Origin: JBBQXH01 sp963710975
Lineage (GTDB): Bacteria > Actinomycetota > Thermoleophilia > Gaiellales > Gaiellaceae
Length of the DNA: 64,000 nt
Direction of reading: 5' to 3'
Assembly: GCA_963710975.1 (NCBI GenBank)
Contig: CAVQCG010000003.1
Coordinates: 310,001 to 374,000, forward strand
The first letter of the stretch is position 1. Each line of letters begins with the position of its first letter. Under the pieces are notes generated by a model that saw only the letters and a list, made by a program, of their open reading frames with translations, made no database searches and was not told the DNA's origin. Both the position numbers and the translations under genes were made by a program. Positions 36,089 to 46,365 of this stretch are shown here, piece after piece.

Positions 36089-37706
36089 ATGGCGAGCCCC
36101 GGCTCTCCTACGACGGCGGAGTTGATCGACGGGCTTTGCCGACCGGCTGCCTATCCGCGCCGGCCGACGGACGTCGCAGCTCGTCCAGACGCACATCTCG
36201 CTCGTCTTCCTCGCAGAGGATCGCGTCTACAAGGTGAAGAAGGCCGTCGATCTCGGGTTCCTCGACTATACGACCCTCGACCGGCGTCGCTCGTTTTGCG
36301 AGGAGGAGGTGCGACTGAACCGGCGTCTGGCCCCCGGCGTGTACCTGGGCGTCGTGCCCATCACCCGGGAGCGAGACGGTTCCCTCCGTGTCAGCGGCAA
36401 CGGGCCGACAGTCGAGTACGCGGTCGAGATGCGCCGTCTGCCCGCAAACCGGATGCTCGACCACCTGTTCGCAATCGGCGAGATCGACAACGAGCGCGTG
36501 GAGGCGCTCGCGGAGCTGCTCGTCGGATTCCACGGCACCGCGGCAACGGGCGCCGGCGTCGACGAGCACGGGACGCCGGAGGCGATTGCCTTCAACGTCC
36601 GGGAGAACTTCGAGCAGACCGCTGCCTTCGCGGCGAGCCCCGGTTCGCTTGCGCAGTCGGGAGCGCGCACCCTGTCGCCGAGGCTCCACGCGTTCCTTCG
36701 TGAGGCTGCGGTGTCCTTCCTCGCGGCTGAGCACGATCTGTTCGAGCGGCGCGTCGCCGAGGGACGGATCCGTGACGGTCATGGAGATCTCCACGCGGGC
36801 AACATCTGCCTGACGGCCGACGGCTTCGTCGCGTACGACTGCATCGAGTTTGCTCCCCGCTTCCGCTGCGGCGACGTCGCCTGCGATCTCGCGTTTCTTG
36901 CGATGGATCTCGACTACCGTGGCTTCCGGGCCTTCTCTCGATTTCTCGTCCGCTGCTATGCCCGCCATGCCGGAGACACGGAGCTCGGTCGGCTGATGGG
37001 CTTCTACAAGAGCTACCGTGCGGTCGTTCGCGCCAAGGTGGCGTCGCTCGCCGCCGCCGAGCCCGAGCTACCGTTGCCGGAGCGCGAGGCGAAGCGTCTG
37101 GAGGGCTTGCGCTATTTCAACCTCGCCGCGGCATACGAGCTTCCACCGAGCCTGATCCTCACGTGCGGCCTTCCGGCGAGCGGCAAGAGCACGGCCGCCC
37201 GTCACCTGGCGTTGCCGTTCGAGGCTCTCGTTCTCCGGAGCGACGCCCGGCGCAAGCTCCTGGCCGGCGTCCCTCTCAGGGAGCACGCGACGACGGACTA
37301 CCTTTCGGGCATCTACACCGCTGAGATGAGCGAGCGCACCTACCGGGCGCTTCTCGACGAGGCCAGGAGCGCGCTCGAGGGTGATCGCACCGTCGTCGTC
37401 GACGCGAGCTTCTCCCGGGCAGCGCGACGTAGGCCGTTCATCGATCTCGCCCGTGCCCACGGGGCGCCGGTGCTGATCGTCGAGACCGTGGCCACGGAAG
37501 GGGACATTCGCGCCCGCATGAGTGCCCGCGAAGCAGATGCCAAGGAAGTGTCGGACGCGGACATGGACATCTACCTGCGGATGAGCCAGACGTTCGAGCG
37601 GCCGAGCGGCGACCACGAGGCACCCGTGATCGAAGCGGGCCCGGGCGAGCTGGGCGAGGAGACGACTGCGCGGGCGATCGACGCTCTGGTCTGCCAGATT
37701 CCGTAG
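36089..37706 (+). CDS. Bifunctional APH-like/P-loop kinase protein, frameshifted near its start
   Basis: The long frame (GTG 36234) encodes an APH-like kinase fold (DGHGDLHAGNICL catalytic loop, YDCIEFAPRFRCGDVACDLAF) followed by a P-loop kinase (LTCGLPASGKSTAARHLA, then a second-domain DASFSRAARR). The natural start is probably ATG 36089: its frame reads AELIDGLCRPAAYP, typical for the family, but stops making sense near 36172, where the conserved LVQTHISLVFLAEDRVYKVKK continues in the downstream frame. A one-base insertion explains this. Substrates of both kinase units are unknown. It ends in an overlap with an opposite-strand gene. Confidence 0.78.
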
Positions 37707-38851
37707 TTCGAGGCTACGTCACGGCCGCTCTTCGCGCCGAGGTACGGTCCGAGCTCCGCGGCGGCAATCTTCCCAGAGGGAGACCAGAGGGCTTCTGCTG
37801 CGGCGAGGGAGGCCGCGCCCTGTCCGCCGATGAGCTCCGCTTGGAGGAAGCAGGGCTCGCCTCCTGTCAGAAGGAGCGCTCGTAGAACCGGGCGGAACGG
37901 GTCGGCCTCAGCCTCGACAGTACCCGCCACGCGGGCGGCAATCCTCCGGGCGACCGCGTCGGCCTGCTGTGCCGCGAGACCCCCCTGCTTGATCGGAAAC
38001 GTCGTCGCGTCGCCGGCTGCGTAGACGTCTGATACTCCCGAAACCAACCCATGGAGATCGGTCGGAATGAAGCCGTGGGCTTCGCTGGGAAGTCCTGCGA
38101 TCCGCGGTCCCTCGATCTGGGGAAGAGCGACAACCCGATCCAGCGTAAGACGACGAGACGGCGCAAGTTCGAGCGTCCCCTCTTCGAAACGAACGGGGTA
38201 GCTGGACGGAACGAACGTTATGTGGCGTCGGTCGAGCAGTTCCCTGACACTCGTACTTCCGGCCTCGCCGAAGAGGGCAAGCGGACCCCACTCCGGTGTT
38301 GCCAGGGTGATTTCCACACTGGCCTGACCATGTCTCTCCGCCCACGCCGAGGTCAGTAGAGCGAGCTCGTAGATCGGTAGTGGCCAGCCGGCTCCACTGG
38401 GAACGACGAACCCGATCTTCGTGACCCGCCCCTTCTCGACCTCACCCAGGAGCCGCTTGAGCGGCGCGATGTCCCTCCGCTCGGAAAACGTCAGCGCGCC
38501 CGGGACAGCTGGCAGGCGAACGGCGCCGGTCGCAATGACGAGCGTGTCGTAGCGAAGCGTCTGGCCACGCGATGTCAACACCGTCTTCTGCTCGGGATCC
38601 ACTTTCGTCAAGACGCCTGGACGGTGCAATGCGCCGACATCGTCGACGAGCTTCCTAGCGTCGATCTCCGGAGGTTCACCTGCCCCGAAGGGCTCGGCCA
38701 CGGTGAGAGGCCGGTAGTTCAACACCTGCTGGGGGCTGAGCAACTCGAGCTCGACTCGGTCCTTGGCGAGCTTTCGGATGGCCAGCAGCGCCTCGAGACC
38801 TGCTACGCCCGAGCCGGCCACAAGCACACGGTGTGGGCTGGTCGCAATCAT
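37571..38851 (-). CDS. FAD/NAD(P)-dependent oxidoreductase (sulfide:quinone-reductase-like)
   Basis: From ATG 38851 the protein of 426 residues is a pyridine-nucleotide-disulfide family flavoprotein. RVLVAGSGVAGLEALLAI binds FAD, YDTLVIATGA is the second conserved strand and DVYAAGDATTFPIKQGGLAAQQAD is the C-terminal FAD loop. It lacks the redox Cys pair of true SQR. The C-terminus overlaps the neighbouring + strand gene by 136 bases; a one-base shift near 37745 would end it with REERP at 37719 and remove the overlap, so a frameshift is likely. An older extension of 11 residues was not used. Confidence 0.8.
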   Translation of the reverse strand: MIATSPHRVLVAGSGVAGLEALLAIRKLAKDRVELELLSPQQVLNYRPLTVAEPFGAGEPPEIDARKLVDDVGALHRPGVLTKVDPEQKTVLTSRGQTLRYDTLVIATGAVRLPAVPGALTFSERRDIAPLKRLLGEVEKGRVTKIGFVVPSGAGWPLPIYELALLTSAWAERHGQASVEITLATPEWGPLALFGEAGSTSVRELLDRRHITFVPSSYPVRFEEGTLELAPSRRLTLDRVVALPQIEGPRIAGLPSEAHGFIPTDLHGLVSGVSDVYAAGDATTFPIKQGGLAAQQADAVARRIAARVAGTVEAEADPFRPVLRALLLTGGEPCFLQAELIGGQGAASLAAAEALWSPSGKIAAAELGPYLGAKSGRDVASNYGIWQTRASIARAVVSSPSSPGPASITGASWSPLGRSNVWLIRR

Positions 38852-39055
38852 CCCCGTCCTCCTCGTCGCATGTCCATCCTGCATTCTTCGAGGTGACGCC
38901 GCATCAGCAGCCGCGCGGATTCGGCCGTCGGCGAACTACTGACCCTGGGACGGGCTGCTGGCGTCCGGCGATCATGCGGACAAACCCCGATTGCGATTCC
39001 GCGATGCTACCGATGGCGGCAGAGGCGCGCCCAGGCACACTTGTGGGCGATCACG

Positions 39056-39520
39056 ATGACGAAGCGAACGCGGCCTGCAAGGGAGATGAAGAAACCGGGC
39101 GATCGTCTCGAAGTCGAGCGCCGCCGCGGAGTTCGGTCGGGTGAGATCGTCGAGGTCAGCGGCGGCGGAGGTCGCGAGCACTATCTCGTTCGGTGGGACG
39201 ACGGTCGCCTGTCGACCTACTACCCGCCGGTCGAGCCGGAGATAAAGCGTCCGAAGCGGCCTCAGAAGGCTCCGCGAAGAGTGGCGATGCAGGATCACAC
39301 CCCGCATGCGATGCCGGGCGACCGCCTCGTCATACACGGCCACCACCTCGGCGAGCCGGAGCGCGACGCGAAGATCCTGGAAGCGCGAGGCGAGGATGGC
39401 GGCGCACCATTCGTCGTGCGCTGGTCGGACACCGGGCGAGTTGGGATCGTGTACCCGGGATCGGACGCCTCTGTCGATCACCTCACACAGCCGCGTGACG
39501 AGAAGGGCACGAAGCGATGA
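39056..39520 (+). CDS. Tandem DUF1918 protein
   Basis: The 154-residue protein contains two copies of the small DUF1918 barrel: KKPGDRLEVERRRGVRSGEIVEV with YLVRWDDGRLSTYYP, and MPGDRLVIHGHHLGEPERDAKILEA with FVVRWSDTGRVGIVYPG. The two are joined by a basic linker (RPKRPQKAPRR). DUF1918 proteins are common in Actinobacteria; no function is assigned. Start is ATG 39056; a shorter product from 39086 is possible. Confidence 0.8.
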   Translation: MTKRTRPAREMKKPGDRLEVERRRGVRSGEIVEVSGGGGREHYLVRWDDGRLSTYYPPVEPEIKRPKRPQKAPRRVAMQDHTPHAMPGDRLVIHGHHLGEPERDAKILEARGEDGGAPFVVRWSDTGRVGIVYPGSDASVDHLTQPRDEKGTKR

Positions 39521-39569
39521 GGATGCCCTACCGGCGCCCGGCGGCAACTTCGACTCGCGTCCAAGTCGC

Positions 39570-39875
39570 GTGAAGCGGATCGTCGTCGTAGCAACCCTCA
39601 AGCCCGACGGGTACGAGCACGCCCAGGAGCTGCTGAAGCAAGGGCCGCCGTTTGATCCTGGCGCCGCCATTTTCGATCGCCACGCCGTATACCTGTCCCG
39701 CGATGAGGTCGTCTTCGTCTTCGAGGGCACTGAGGTCGAATGGAAGCTGGACGATCTGATCAGCGATTTTCTGCAGCCGAAGCTGAACGAAACGTTGAGC
39801 GATTGGCGCCAGGTCATCGACGGAAGCCCGAGAATGGCGAGGGAGGCATTCTTCTGGGAGCGCGGCGAACACTAG
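39570..39875 (+). CDS. Small uncharacterised protein
   Basis: From GTG 39570 this encodes 101 residues with a ferredoxin-like pattern (RIVVVATLKPDGYEHAQELL, ...VVFVFEGTEVEWKLDDLISDF). It has no known motif. It sits between DUF1918 and the GH65 gene, 49 bases after the former. Confidence 0.55.
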   Translation: MKRIVVVATLKPDGYEHAQELLKQGPPFDPGAAIFDRHAVYLSRDEVVFVFEGTEVEWKLDDLISDFLQPKLNETLSDWRQVIDGSPRMAREAFFWERGEH

Positions 39876-39903
39876 GCTCCGGAATGAGCTGGGCCACGCT
39901 CGG

Positions 39904-42853
39904 ATGGCTCGGGGCGCGGCCGTGAGCCTGACCGTCGATCCGCTACCGAATGCTCTCGATCGCCGGTTCGAGGCGATCGTCTTCGATTGGGACGGCACGG
40001 CGGTAGCGGATCGACGGGCGGACACCGAACGCCTCCGGCGCGTCATCGAAGCGCTGTGTGGGCTCTCGATGGATCTCTACGTCGTTACAGGGACACACAT
40101 CGAGAACGTCGACGGCCAGCTGTCGGCCCGTCCGAGCGGCCCAGGGCACCTCTATTTCTGCGTCAATCGAGGGTCCGAGGTGTTCCGGGCCGGTGAGCAG
40201 GGGCTCGAGCTCGTCGAGCGACGCCGCGCGACGGCGGAAGAAGAGGCAGCGTTGGACGCGGCCGCAGGGGCCACGGTTGCGGGGCTCGCTGCCCGGGGCC
40301 TGCAGGCGCGTGTCGTTTCGCAGCGGCTGAACCGCAGGAAGATCGACCTGATTCCGGAGCCTGAATGGGCCGATCCCCCGAAGGTCAGGATCGGCGACCT
40401 TCTTCTCGCTGTCGAGCAGCGCCTGCGCGAAGCCGGCATCGAGGGGTTGCCCGAGGCAGTCGAGATCGCCAAGCAGGCAGCCCGGGAGACCGGTCTCGAA
40501 GAGGCACGCGTGACGAGTGACGCCAAACACGTGGAGATCGGCTTGACGGACAAAGCCGACGCTGCTGGTTGGGTCTTCGACAACCTCTGGCGCCGGGGCG
40601 TCTCGGCGAGGCTGGTGCTCGTCGCGGGAGACGAGTTCGGCGCGCTCGGTGGCCTGCCCGGCAGCGATTCCCTTCTGATTCGTCCGGAGCACGCCGCGGT
40701 CACCGTCGTGTCGGTTGGACCCGAGCCGACGGGTTCGCCGCGCGGTGTCGTACACGCGGGCGGCGGCCCCGCGGCCTTCGTGGCCCTGCTCGAAGATCAG
40801 CTCGCCCGCCGCGAATGCGGCGACGTTCCGGACATCGGAGGGGACGACGGGTGGACGCTCACCGTCGACGGGATCGATTCGGAGCTCGAACGGGTGCGGG
40901 AAGCTCTGCTCGTGCTCGCCGACGGCCGGTTCGGAACGAACGGCAGCCCGGTCTGGCCGCACGGCGCCGCATCGCCCCGAGTTCTCGCCGGGGACGTGTA
41001 CGACGGGGAGGGAGCGTCGACAGCGTTGCTGCCGGCGCCTGTCTGGCACGTCCTCGCCGCTGAGCTGCCGAAGGATGCGCGGCTGCGACGGCGGCTCGAC
41101 CTGCGCATCGGCGTCACGCAGCAGACGATCAGGACCGGCGAGGGCGACGCCGTTGCGATCATGTTCTCGTCCCTGGCTCGGCCTGGCGCCGTTGCACTGC
41201 GCGTCGCCGGTCCGTCTGCCTTGACGAACGGTGGCACAGCGGTCCGCCCGACCGGGGGGACGACGGAGGCGGGCGAGGAGTCGGGCGTGGCGTACGCGGT
41301 CGTCCCGGCGAGCACGGGAGGCGTGGCTGCCGCCGCCGGGAACATGACGACACGAGGCGGTGTCGAACGCCTGGGCGCCTACCTCAGCGATCCCGCCGAG
41401 AGGCCTGCCGTCGGGACGGCCCTGCGGGCTGCGGCAGAGATCCGTGGGCTCGGCTTCGAGCGCCTGCTCGGCGAGCACCGTCGGGCGTGGGCCGGACGGT
41501 GGGAGGATGCGGACGTCGTCATACGCGACGACGAGGAGCTGCAGCTGCGGGTCCGCTTCGCGCTCTTCCATCTGATGTCGTCCGTGGCCACGGCGGGTGA
41601 GGCAGCCGTGGGTGCCAAGGGGCTCACCGGCGAGGGCTATCGGGGCCACGTCTTCTGGGACACGGACGTCTTCGTCTTGCCCTTCCTGGCCGCCACGCAC
41701 CCGCCCGCGGCGCGCGCGATCCTCGAGTATCGCATCCGCCGGCTGCCCGCCGCGCTTCGCGCGGCACGGGCGATCGGCGTCGCCGGAGCGCGTTTTCCGT
41801 GGGAGTCGGCGCGTGACGGCACGGACGTGACCCCGTCCTCGGCCCGTGATCCGGCCGGGCAAGTCGTGCGCATCAGGACGGGAGAGATCGAGGAGCACGT
41901 CGTCGCCGACGTCGCCTGGGCCGCCGCGTGCTACGTCGACTGGACCGGGGATGTGGTCTTCGAACGCGGGCCGGGGCTCGACCTCTTCGTGCAAACCGCT
42001 CGCTACTGGGCCTCTCGCGTCCGCTTCGACCGTGACGGCAAGGCGCACATTCTACGGCGTCATCGGACCGGACGAGTACCACGAGCCGGTCGACGACAAT
42101 GCCTATACGAACGTCATGGCGCGGTGGAACCTGCGGCGGGCTGCCGACGTGGTCGCCCGCGTTGCGGGCAGCGTGTCCGCGAGCGAGCGCACCCGCTGGC
42201 TCGACACCGCGGACGCCCTCGTCGACGGCTACGACCCCTCGACACGCCTGTACGAGCAGTTCGCCGGCTTCTTCGACCTGGAGCCCCTTGTGATCGCCGA
42301 TCTCGCACCCCGGCGGCCGATCGCAGCAGATCTCCTCCTCGGCCATGAGCGTGTGGCGGGCGCCCAGGTTCTGAAGCAGGCGGACGTCCTCATGCTGCAC
42401 CACCTTGTCCCCGAGGAGACTGCGCTCGGCTCGCTGGGCCCGAACGTAGAGTTCTACGAACCGCGAACCGCCCACGGGAGCTCGCTTTCCCCTGGTCTGC
42501 ATGCCTCTGTGCTGGCCAGGGCGGGCCGCCTCGGCCGGGCGGTGCAGCTGCTTCGCGTCGCGGCGGCGATCGACCTGGAGGACATGACTGGCTCCACCGC
42601 CGCAGGCCTTCACCTGGCGACTATGGGGGGCGTGTGGCAGGCGCTCGCGTTCGGGTTCGCCGGGCTGCGACCCAGGGGCGAGGTGCTGACAATCCAGCCG
42701 CGGCTGCCCGACGGCTGGGACGAGCTCGAGCTTCGGATCCGCTTCAGGGGTCGCCGTGGGAGGGTTCGCATCCGGCACGAAGGCGTCAGCGTCGAGGGAG
42801 ACCCGGAGCTGCAATGGAAGGAGGTGCACGATGAAAGTCCTGGCAGCTCTTGA
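39904..42853 (+). CDS. HAD phosphatase-GH65 sugar phosphorylase fusion, with one frameshift
   Basis: The N-terminal 290 residues are a HAD-IIB-like phosphatase (VFDWDGTAV at about 26, trehalose-phosphatase-like cap). The rest is a glycoside hydrolase family 65 catalytic module (GYRGHVFWDTDVF, then YGVIGPDEYHEPVDDNAYTN with the catalytic Glu). The coding frame changes near 42050 (GKAHI in one frame, YGVIGPDEYH in the next) by one apparent base, so the gene runs 39904-42853, about 982 residues. GH65 enzymes phosphorolyse or hydrolyse alpha-glucosides such as trehalose, and the HAD part could act on the phosphate. The 3' end overlaps the stress protein. Confidence 0.82.
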
Positions 42854-43628
42854 CGACTCGGAGCGTGCGGTGCCCGTAATCGAATTCGCCACGGCGCTTG
42901 CAGGCGTGCTGGGGGCCGAGGTGGACGCGGTGTACGTGGATACGGACGGCGGAGACGAAGCCCGCGACGCGGCTGCGCGCGCCGGCGTTTCCCTTCGCAT
43001 CGGCGAGGGTGGTCGCGGCGCGTGGCTCCTGGCCGAGGTCGGAGCGGACGACGTCGCAGCGATCGTCCTTGGGCGCGCCGACACCACCGAGGCGGGGCAC
43101 ATCGGGGAGATTGCCACGGTGCTGGCGACGACCCAGCCGAAGCCGGTTGCCGTCGTGCCGGCTAGCGCCGCGCATCCGGGCCGACTCTGCCGTGTGCTCG
43201 TGCCGCTCGAGGGGTCTCGCTCGACCACCCTCGCTCCGCTGCGGATGATCAGCCTCGCCGATGGCGTCCGCCTCGAGATCGTTGTCTTGCATGTCTTCGA
43301 CGCGGCCGCGATTCCGGCGTTCACCGACCAGCCGCAGCATGAGACGCGGGCGTGGGCGGCCGAGTTCCTTGCCCGCTACAGCCCAATCCCTGCTGAGCAG
43401 GTCCGGCTCGAGACGAGAGTTGGTGAGCCGGGGAAGCAGGTCGTCGGCGTGGCACGTGAGATCGACGCCGACGTGATCGCGCTCGGGTGGGCGCAGGAGA
43501 TCGCGGCCGACCGGGCCCCCGTCGTCCGGGCGGCGCTCGACGATGCCAGGATCCCCGTGTTCCTCATCCCCGTAACTGTCGAACGGGGTGAGCCGGTCGT
43601 GATCGGCCTCGGTTCGGCGGCCTCCTGA
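42831..43628 (+). CDS. Universal stress protein (tandem UspA-like)
   Basis: The 265-residue protein has the UspA start MKVLAALDDSERAVPVIEFATALAG and a second UspA half from about 130 (RVLVPLEGSRS, VLHVFDAAA). An ATP-binding G-2x-G-9x-G pattern is not complete in either half. A strong AAGGAGG ribosome binding site precedes the ATG, which lies 23 bases inside the previous gene's end. It is probably co-expressed with the GH65 gene in a starvation context. Confidence 0.85.
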   Translation: MKVLAALDDSERAVPVIEFATALAGVLGAEVDAVYVDTDGGDEARDAAARAGVSLRIGEGGRGAWLLAEVGADDVAAIVLGRADTTEAGHIGEIATVLATTQPKPVAVVPASAAHPGRLCRVLVPLEGSRSTTLAPLRMISLADGVRLEIVVLHVFDAAAIPAFTDQPQHETRAWAAEFLARYSPIPAEQVRLETRVGEPGKQVVGVAREIDADVIALGWAQEIAADRAPVVRAALDDARIPVFLIPVTVERGEPVVIGLGSAAS

Positions 43629-43867
43629 CGGCCGACTCGCGCTTGAACCGCTCCTCGAGTTCGTCGATCCGCACCGGGGGCCGTACTGGACGCAAGAACT
43701 GGGCGTTTTCCCGGCGCGAGGCTGCCGATTGCACTGCTTGGCTCGCTGTCTGAAGGCTTCCGCCCCGCAACGAGCGTGCATGCGCGGAGCAAGAGCGGCG
43801 CAAGGCTCGCGCACAACGCTCGGCGGACAACGGCTGCAGACGGGCAGCCTCGTGACAAGGAGGAGCA

Positions 43868-44882
43868 ATGGGACACTCGACATCGACGTACCCACGGGTT
43901 CTCGGGCTCGCGAGCCGCGGCGGCAGGCGCTGGCGACAGGGTCTCGCCGTCGTCTCCGTGGCGGCGGCTGCCTGCCTGTTCGCCGGTCCGGCGGCTGCCG
44001 ATCCCGTCACGAAGGTCTACTCGAGCGGGAATCTGAACCTTCCGATCGAGGACGCTGGGTCGGGACCGGGCTTCATCATTATCGGCCTGACGTCCGCGAC
44101 GATCACCGTCCCGGACGAGGGGAGGGTCATCAGCGTCAAGGCACGGATCCGCCTCAAGCACTCCCTCGGCACGAGCGGACTGTTCGACGCAGTGGGCCTG
44201 GGTACGCCCGAGCGTGCGGAGGGCGACGACGGCGAGACAGGTCGCGACGATCTCGGAGAAGCTCGGCGACTTCGGGGCCGGCGCCGCGGACTGCTCGGGC
44301 ACGCCCGCCGTGCTCGACGACGCCGCGTCGACGCCGATCGCGACGAGCTCGCCGCCGTTCGTCGGCTCGTACCGGCCCGTCGATCCGTTCGCGAGCCTCG
44401 CCGGCGCTCCGCTGAAAGGGGAGTGGCGCCTCACGTTCCTGGATGCCACGCCCGGAAGCGGCGGAACCCTCTACTGCTGGGAGCTCGAGATCACCTACGA
44501 GCCGCCGGCGACGGATCTGACGCTGAAGGTCACGGATACCCCGGATCCGGTCAAGACGGGCAAGAAGCTGACCTACGCCGTGAAGGCGACGAACGCCGGG
44601 CCAGCGCCCGCGACCGGCGTCGTGGTCTCAGACAGGCTGCCCGCGGGAGCGACGTTCGTCCGAGCGACGTCGTCCGGCGGGGAATGCACGCAGACCGGTC
44701 GTGTCGTGCGCTGCGAGGTCGGCGATCTGGCCCCGGACGAGTCGGCCCGGATCGCGATCACGGTGAAAGCGCCGAAGAGGCCTGGTCGCCTCGTCGACGT
44801 GGCGACCGTCGACGCCGATCAAGACGATCCCAATCCCGACGACAACAGGGTCACCGCCACGACCCGCGTGCGAAAGGCGTAG
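43868..44882 (+). CDS. Secreted P-domain/DUF11 protein, frameshifted
   Basis: The frame from ATG 43868 (ribosome binding site AAGGAGGAGC) starts with a signal peptide (LAVVSVAAAACLFAGPAAAD). A proprotein-convertase P domain follows (AATITVPDEGRVISVKARI), then a DUF11 surface repeat (KLTYAVKATNAGPAPATGVVVSDRLPAG). Between about 44185 and 44225 the frame changes from the first to ATISEKLGDFGAGAADCSG, which is typical of the P domain. One base indel explains this, and the protein ends at 44882. It is probably cell-surface located. Confidence 0.68.
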
Positions 44883-44885
44883 ACG

Positions 44886-45572
44886 ATGGCGACGAACGGA
44901 GACTACAGAGTGCTGATTCTCACCTCGGATTCCACCACGATCTCCGAAGTGACCGAGATCGGGGAGAAGAACTTCGAACACGTCGACGTCGTGTTCTGGG
45001 AGATGGGCAACATGTCGACGAAGCCCGCGGTGCTTCGTCAGATCGATGCGATCGACTACAACCTGATCGTCTCCTACATCAACGGGATCATCCTCAAGGA
45101 GCATCACCTCGCCACTGCAGAGTACGGTGCGATCAACATTCATCCGGCTCCGCCCGAGCACGGAGGAGCGTTCGGTATCTGGTGCCAGCCGGTCATCGAT
45201 CGAGGTTTCCGAACCCATCACGGCGTCGCTGTTCACGAGATCGACCTGGAGATCGATCACGGCCCCATCTACCGCGTGAGGCGCTGGGACGTGGCCGACG
45301 ACGAGGCGATCCAATCCGTGGCCGAGCGCAGCTTCGGCGAGTGCCTGCAGATCTTCGACGAGGTGGCCGAGGAGCTCGGCCGAAGCCCGAACGGCACGCG
45401 GTGCTTCGATCGACTCGACGAGAGCTGGCACCCCACCAATCGCAACCACACGGTCGAGGATGTTCGACGATGGTTCGAGGCTCTCGATCCGGCACATCCT
45501 GCGCACGAGGAGCGAGTGCTGTTCAACCACCCGCGTGCCATCCTCGGGCCTCCGTACTTCGACGATCTCTAG
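44886..45572 (+). CDS. Formyltransferase-family protein
   Basis: The 228-residue protein has the formyltransferase fold: RVLILTSDSTT at the start, SYINGIILKE and INIHPAPPEHGGAFGIW, matching the NxHPxxxPxxRG active-site motif, followed by EIDLEIDHGPIYR. There is no C-terminal domain like methionyl-tRNA formyltransferase, so the substrate is unknown (nucleotide-sugar or phosphoribosyl types are possible). It begins 3 bases after the surface protein. Confidence 0.85.
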   Translation: MATNGDYRVLILTSDSTTISEVTEIGEKNFEHVDVVFWEMGNMSTKPAVLRQIDAIDYNLIVSYINGIILKEHHLATAEYGAINIHPAPPEHGGAFGIWCQPVIDRGFRTHHGVAVHEIDLEIDHGPIYRVRRWDVADDEAIQSVAERSFGECLQIFDEVAEELGRSPNGTRCFDRLDESWHPTNRNHTVEDVRRWFEALDPAHPAHEERVLFNHPRAILGPPYFDDL

Positions 45573-45574
45573 TC

Positions 45575-45896
45575 GCCGTTGTCCGTGACCCCGCGGCCGT
45601 CGCACCGCCGGAGCAGGGCGGTTGGAGCCGGATCCTCGCGTACGACATCTCGAGCGGCGCGGATCCAGTCGGTCGCACGCCCCGATACGGCAGCCGGGTT
45701 GGCAGCGGCCCGCGGCGAGGGGATCTGGGAGACGAGCGGCGTCATCGACGCGAGCCGGCTGTTCGGCTGCGGCTTGTGGCTCGTCACCGTACAGGCCCAC
45801 GAGCAGTACGCCCTGCAACCCGGTGCAGGCCTGGTGAACTCGGCTGCGGCGCAGGAGGACGGGCAGGTCATCAAGCTCTATATCCCGGGCACGTAG
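45575..45896 (+). pseudogene. C-terminal remnant of a phytase-like/PhoX-type gene
   Basis: Two short frames together read like the C-terminal end of a phytase-like (DUF839-type) protein: RDPAAVAPPEQGGWSRILAY in one frame and WETSGVIDASRLFG, LWLVTVQAHEQYA, QVIKLYIPGT in the next, with a shift near 45670. The N-terminal nine-tenths of the gene are missing. It follows the formyltransferase directly and is capped by the terminator at 45963. Confidence 0.55.
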
Positions 45897-45962
45897 CCAG
45901 GCAAGCGCGCCCGGGTCAAGCAATAAGCCCTCTCGAGACAGAGGTCGCGTGCAGGGAGGGGG

Positions 45963-45988
45963 AAAGGCCCGGCGCCGCCGGGCCTTTT
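45963..45988 (+). terminator. Strong rho-independent terminator
   Basis: AAAGGCCCGGC (45963-45973), a three-base loop and GCCGGGCCTTTT (45977-45988) form a GC-rich 11-bp hairpin ending in T4. It is the clearest intrinsic terminator in the window and closes the transcript of the surface protein, formyltransferase and remnant. Confidence 0.85.
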
Positions 45989-46009
45989 GTGACGCGGAGT
46001 ACGCTCGAG

Positions 46010-46240
46010 CTAGGCGACAGCGGCGACGCCGTTTGTGTGAGCGACGGCCTTGCGCTTGTGATCTTCGGCGCGTCGCGGATCGCCGTGTTGAAGTCCTCGT
46101 CGGTGATCCACTTCGTGACGACCCTTGGTGGACTCGTCGGCCTGCTTGGGCGTCTCGAAGAGACCGAGCGAGCTGAGGACGTCGTTGCCTGCCTCGATCA
46201 GGTAATGGCCGGCGAAGCCAGGAAGCTTGCGGACTGCTCG
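46010..46240 (-). pseudogene. ABM-like small-protein remnant
   Basis: The minus strand reads VRKLPGFAGHYLIEAGNDVLSSLGLFETPKQADES, then after a one-base shift VVTKWITDEDFNTAIRDAPKIT. Both are parts of the small ABM-like proteins that follow stress genes, but the N-terminus is missing. Low-complexity sequence follows. Position convergent with the terminator. Confidence 0.35.
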
Positions 46241-46365
46241 CTCCGAGCATCCCGACCCAGCGCCTCTCCGTTAGGCGCCTCGGCTCCGCGCTGGGGCCGA
46301 GCCAGGGCACAACCGAATAGAGTTCGACACGGTGAGCCGGGAAGCCTGGTCGGCACTTGTTGCCC

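Noticed and set aside
39943..42048. 701-residue minus-strand frame over the GH65 gene
   Set aside because: Shadow of the HAD-GH65 coding sequence; Arg/Pro-rich and without similarity.
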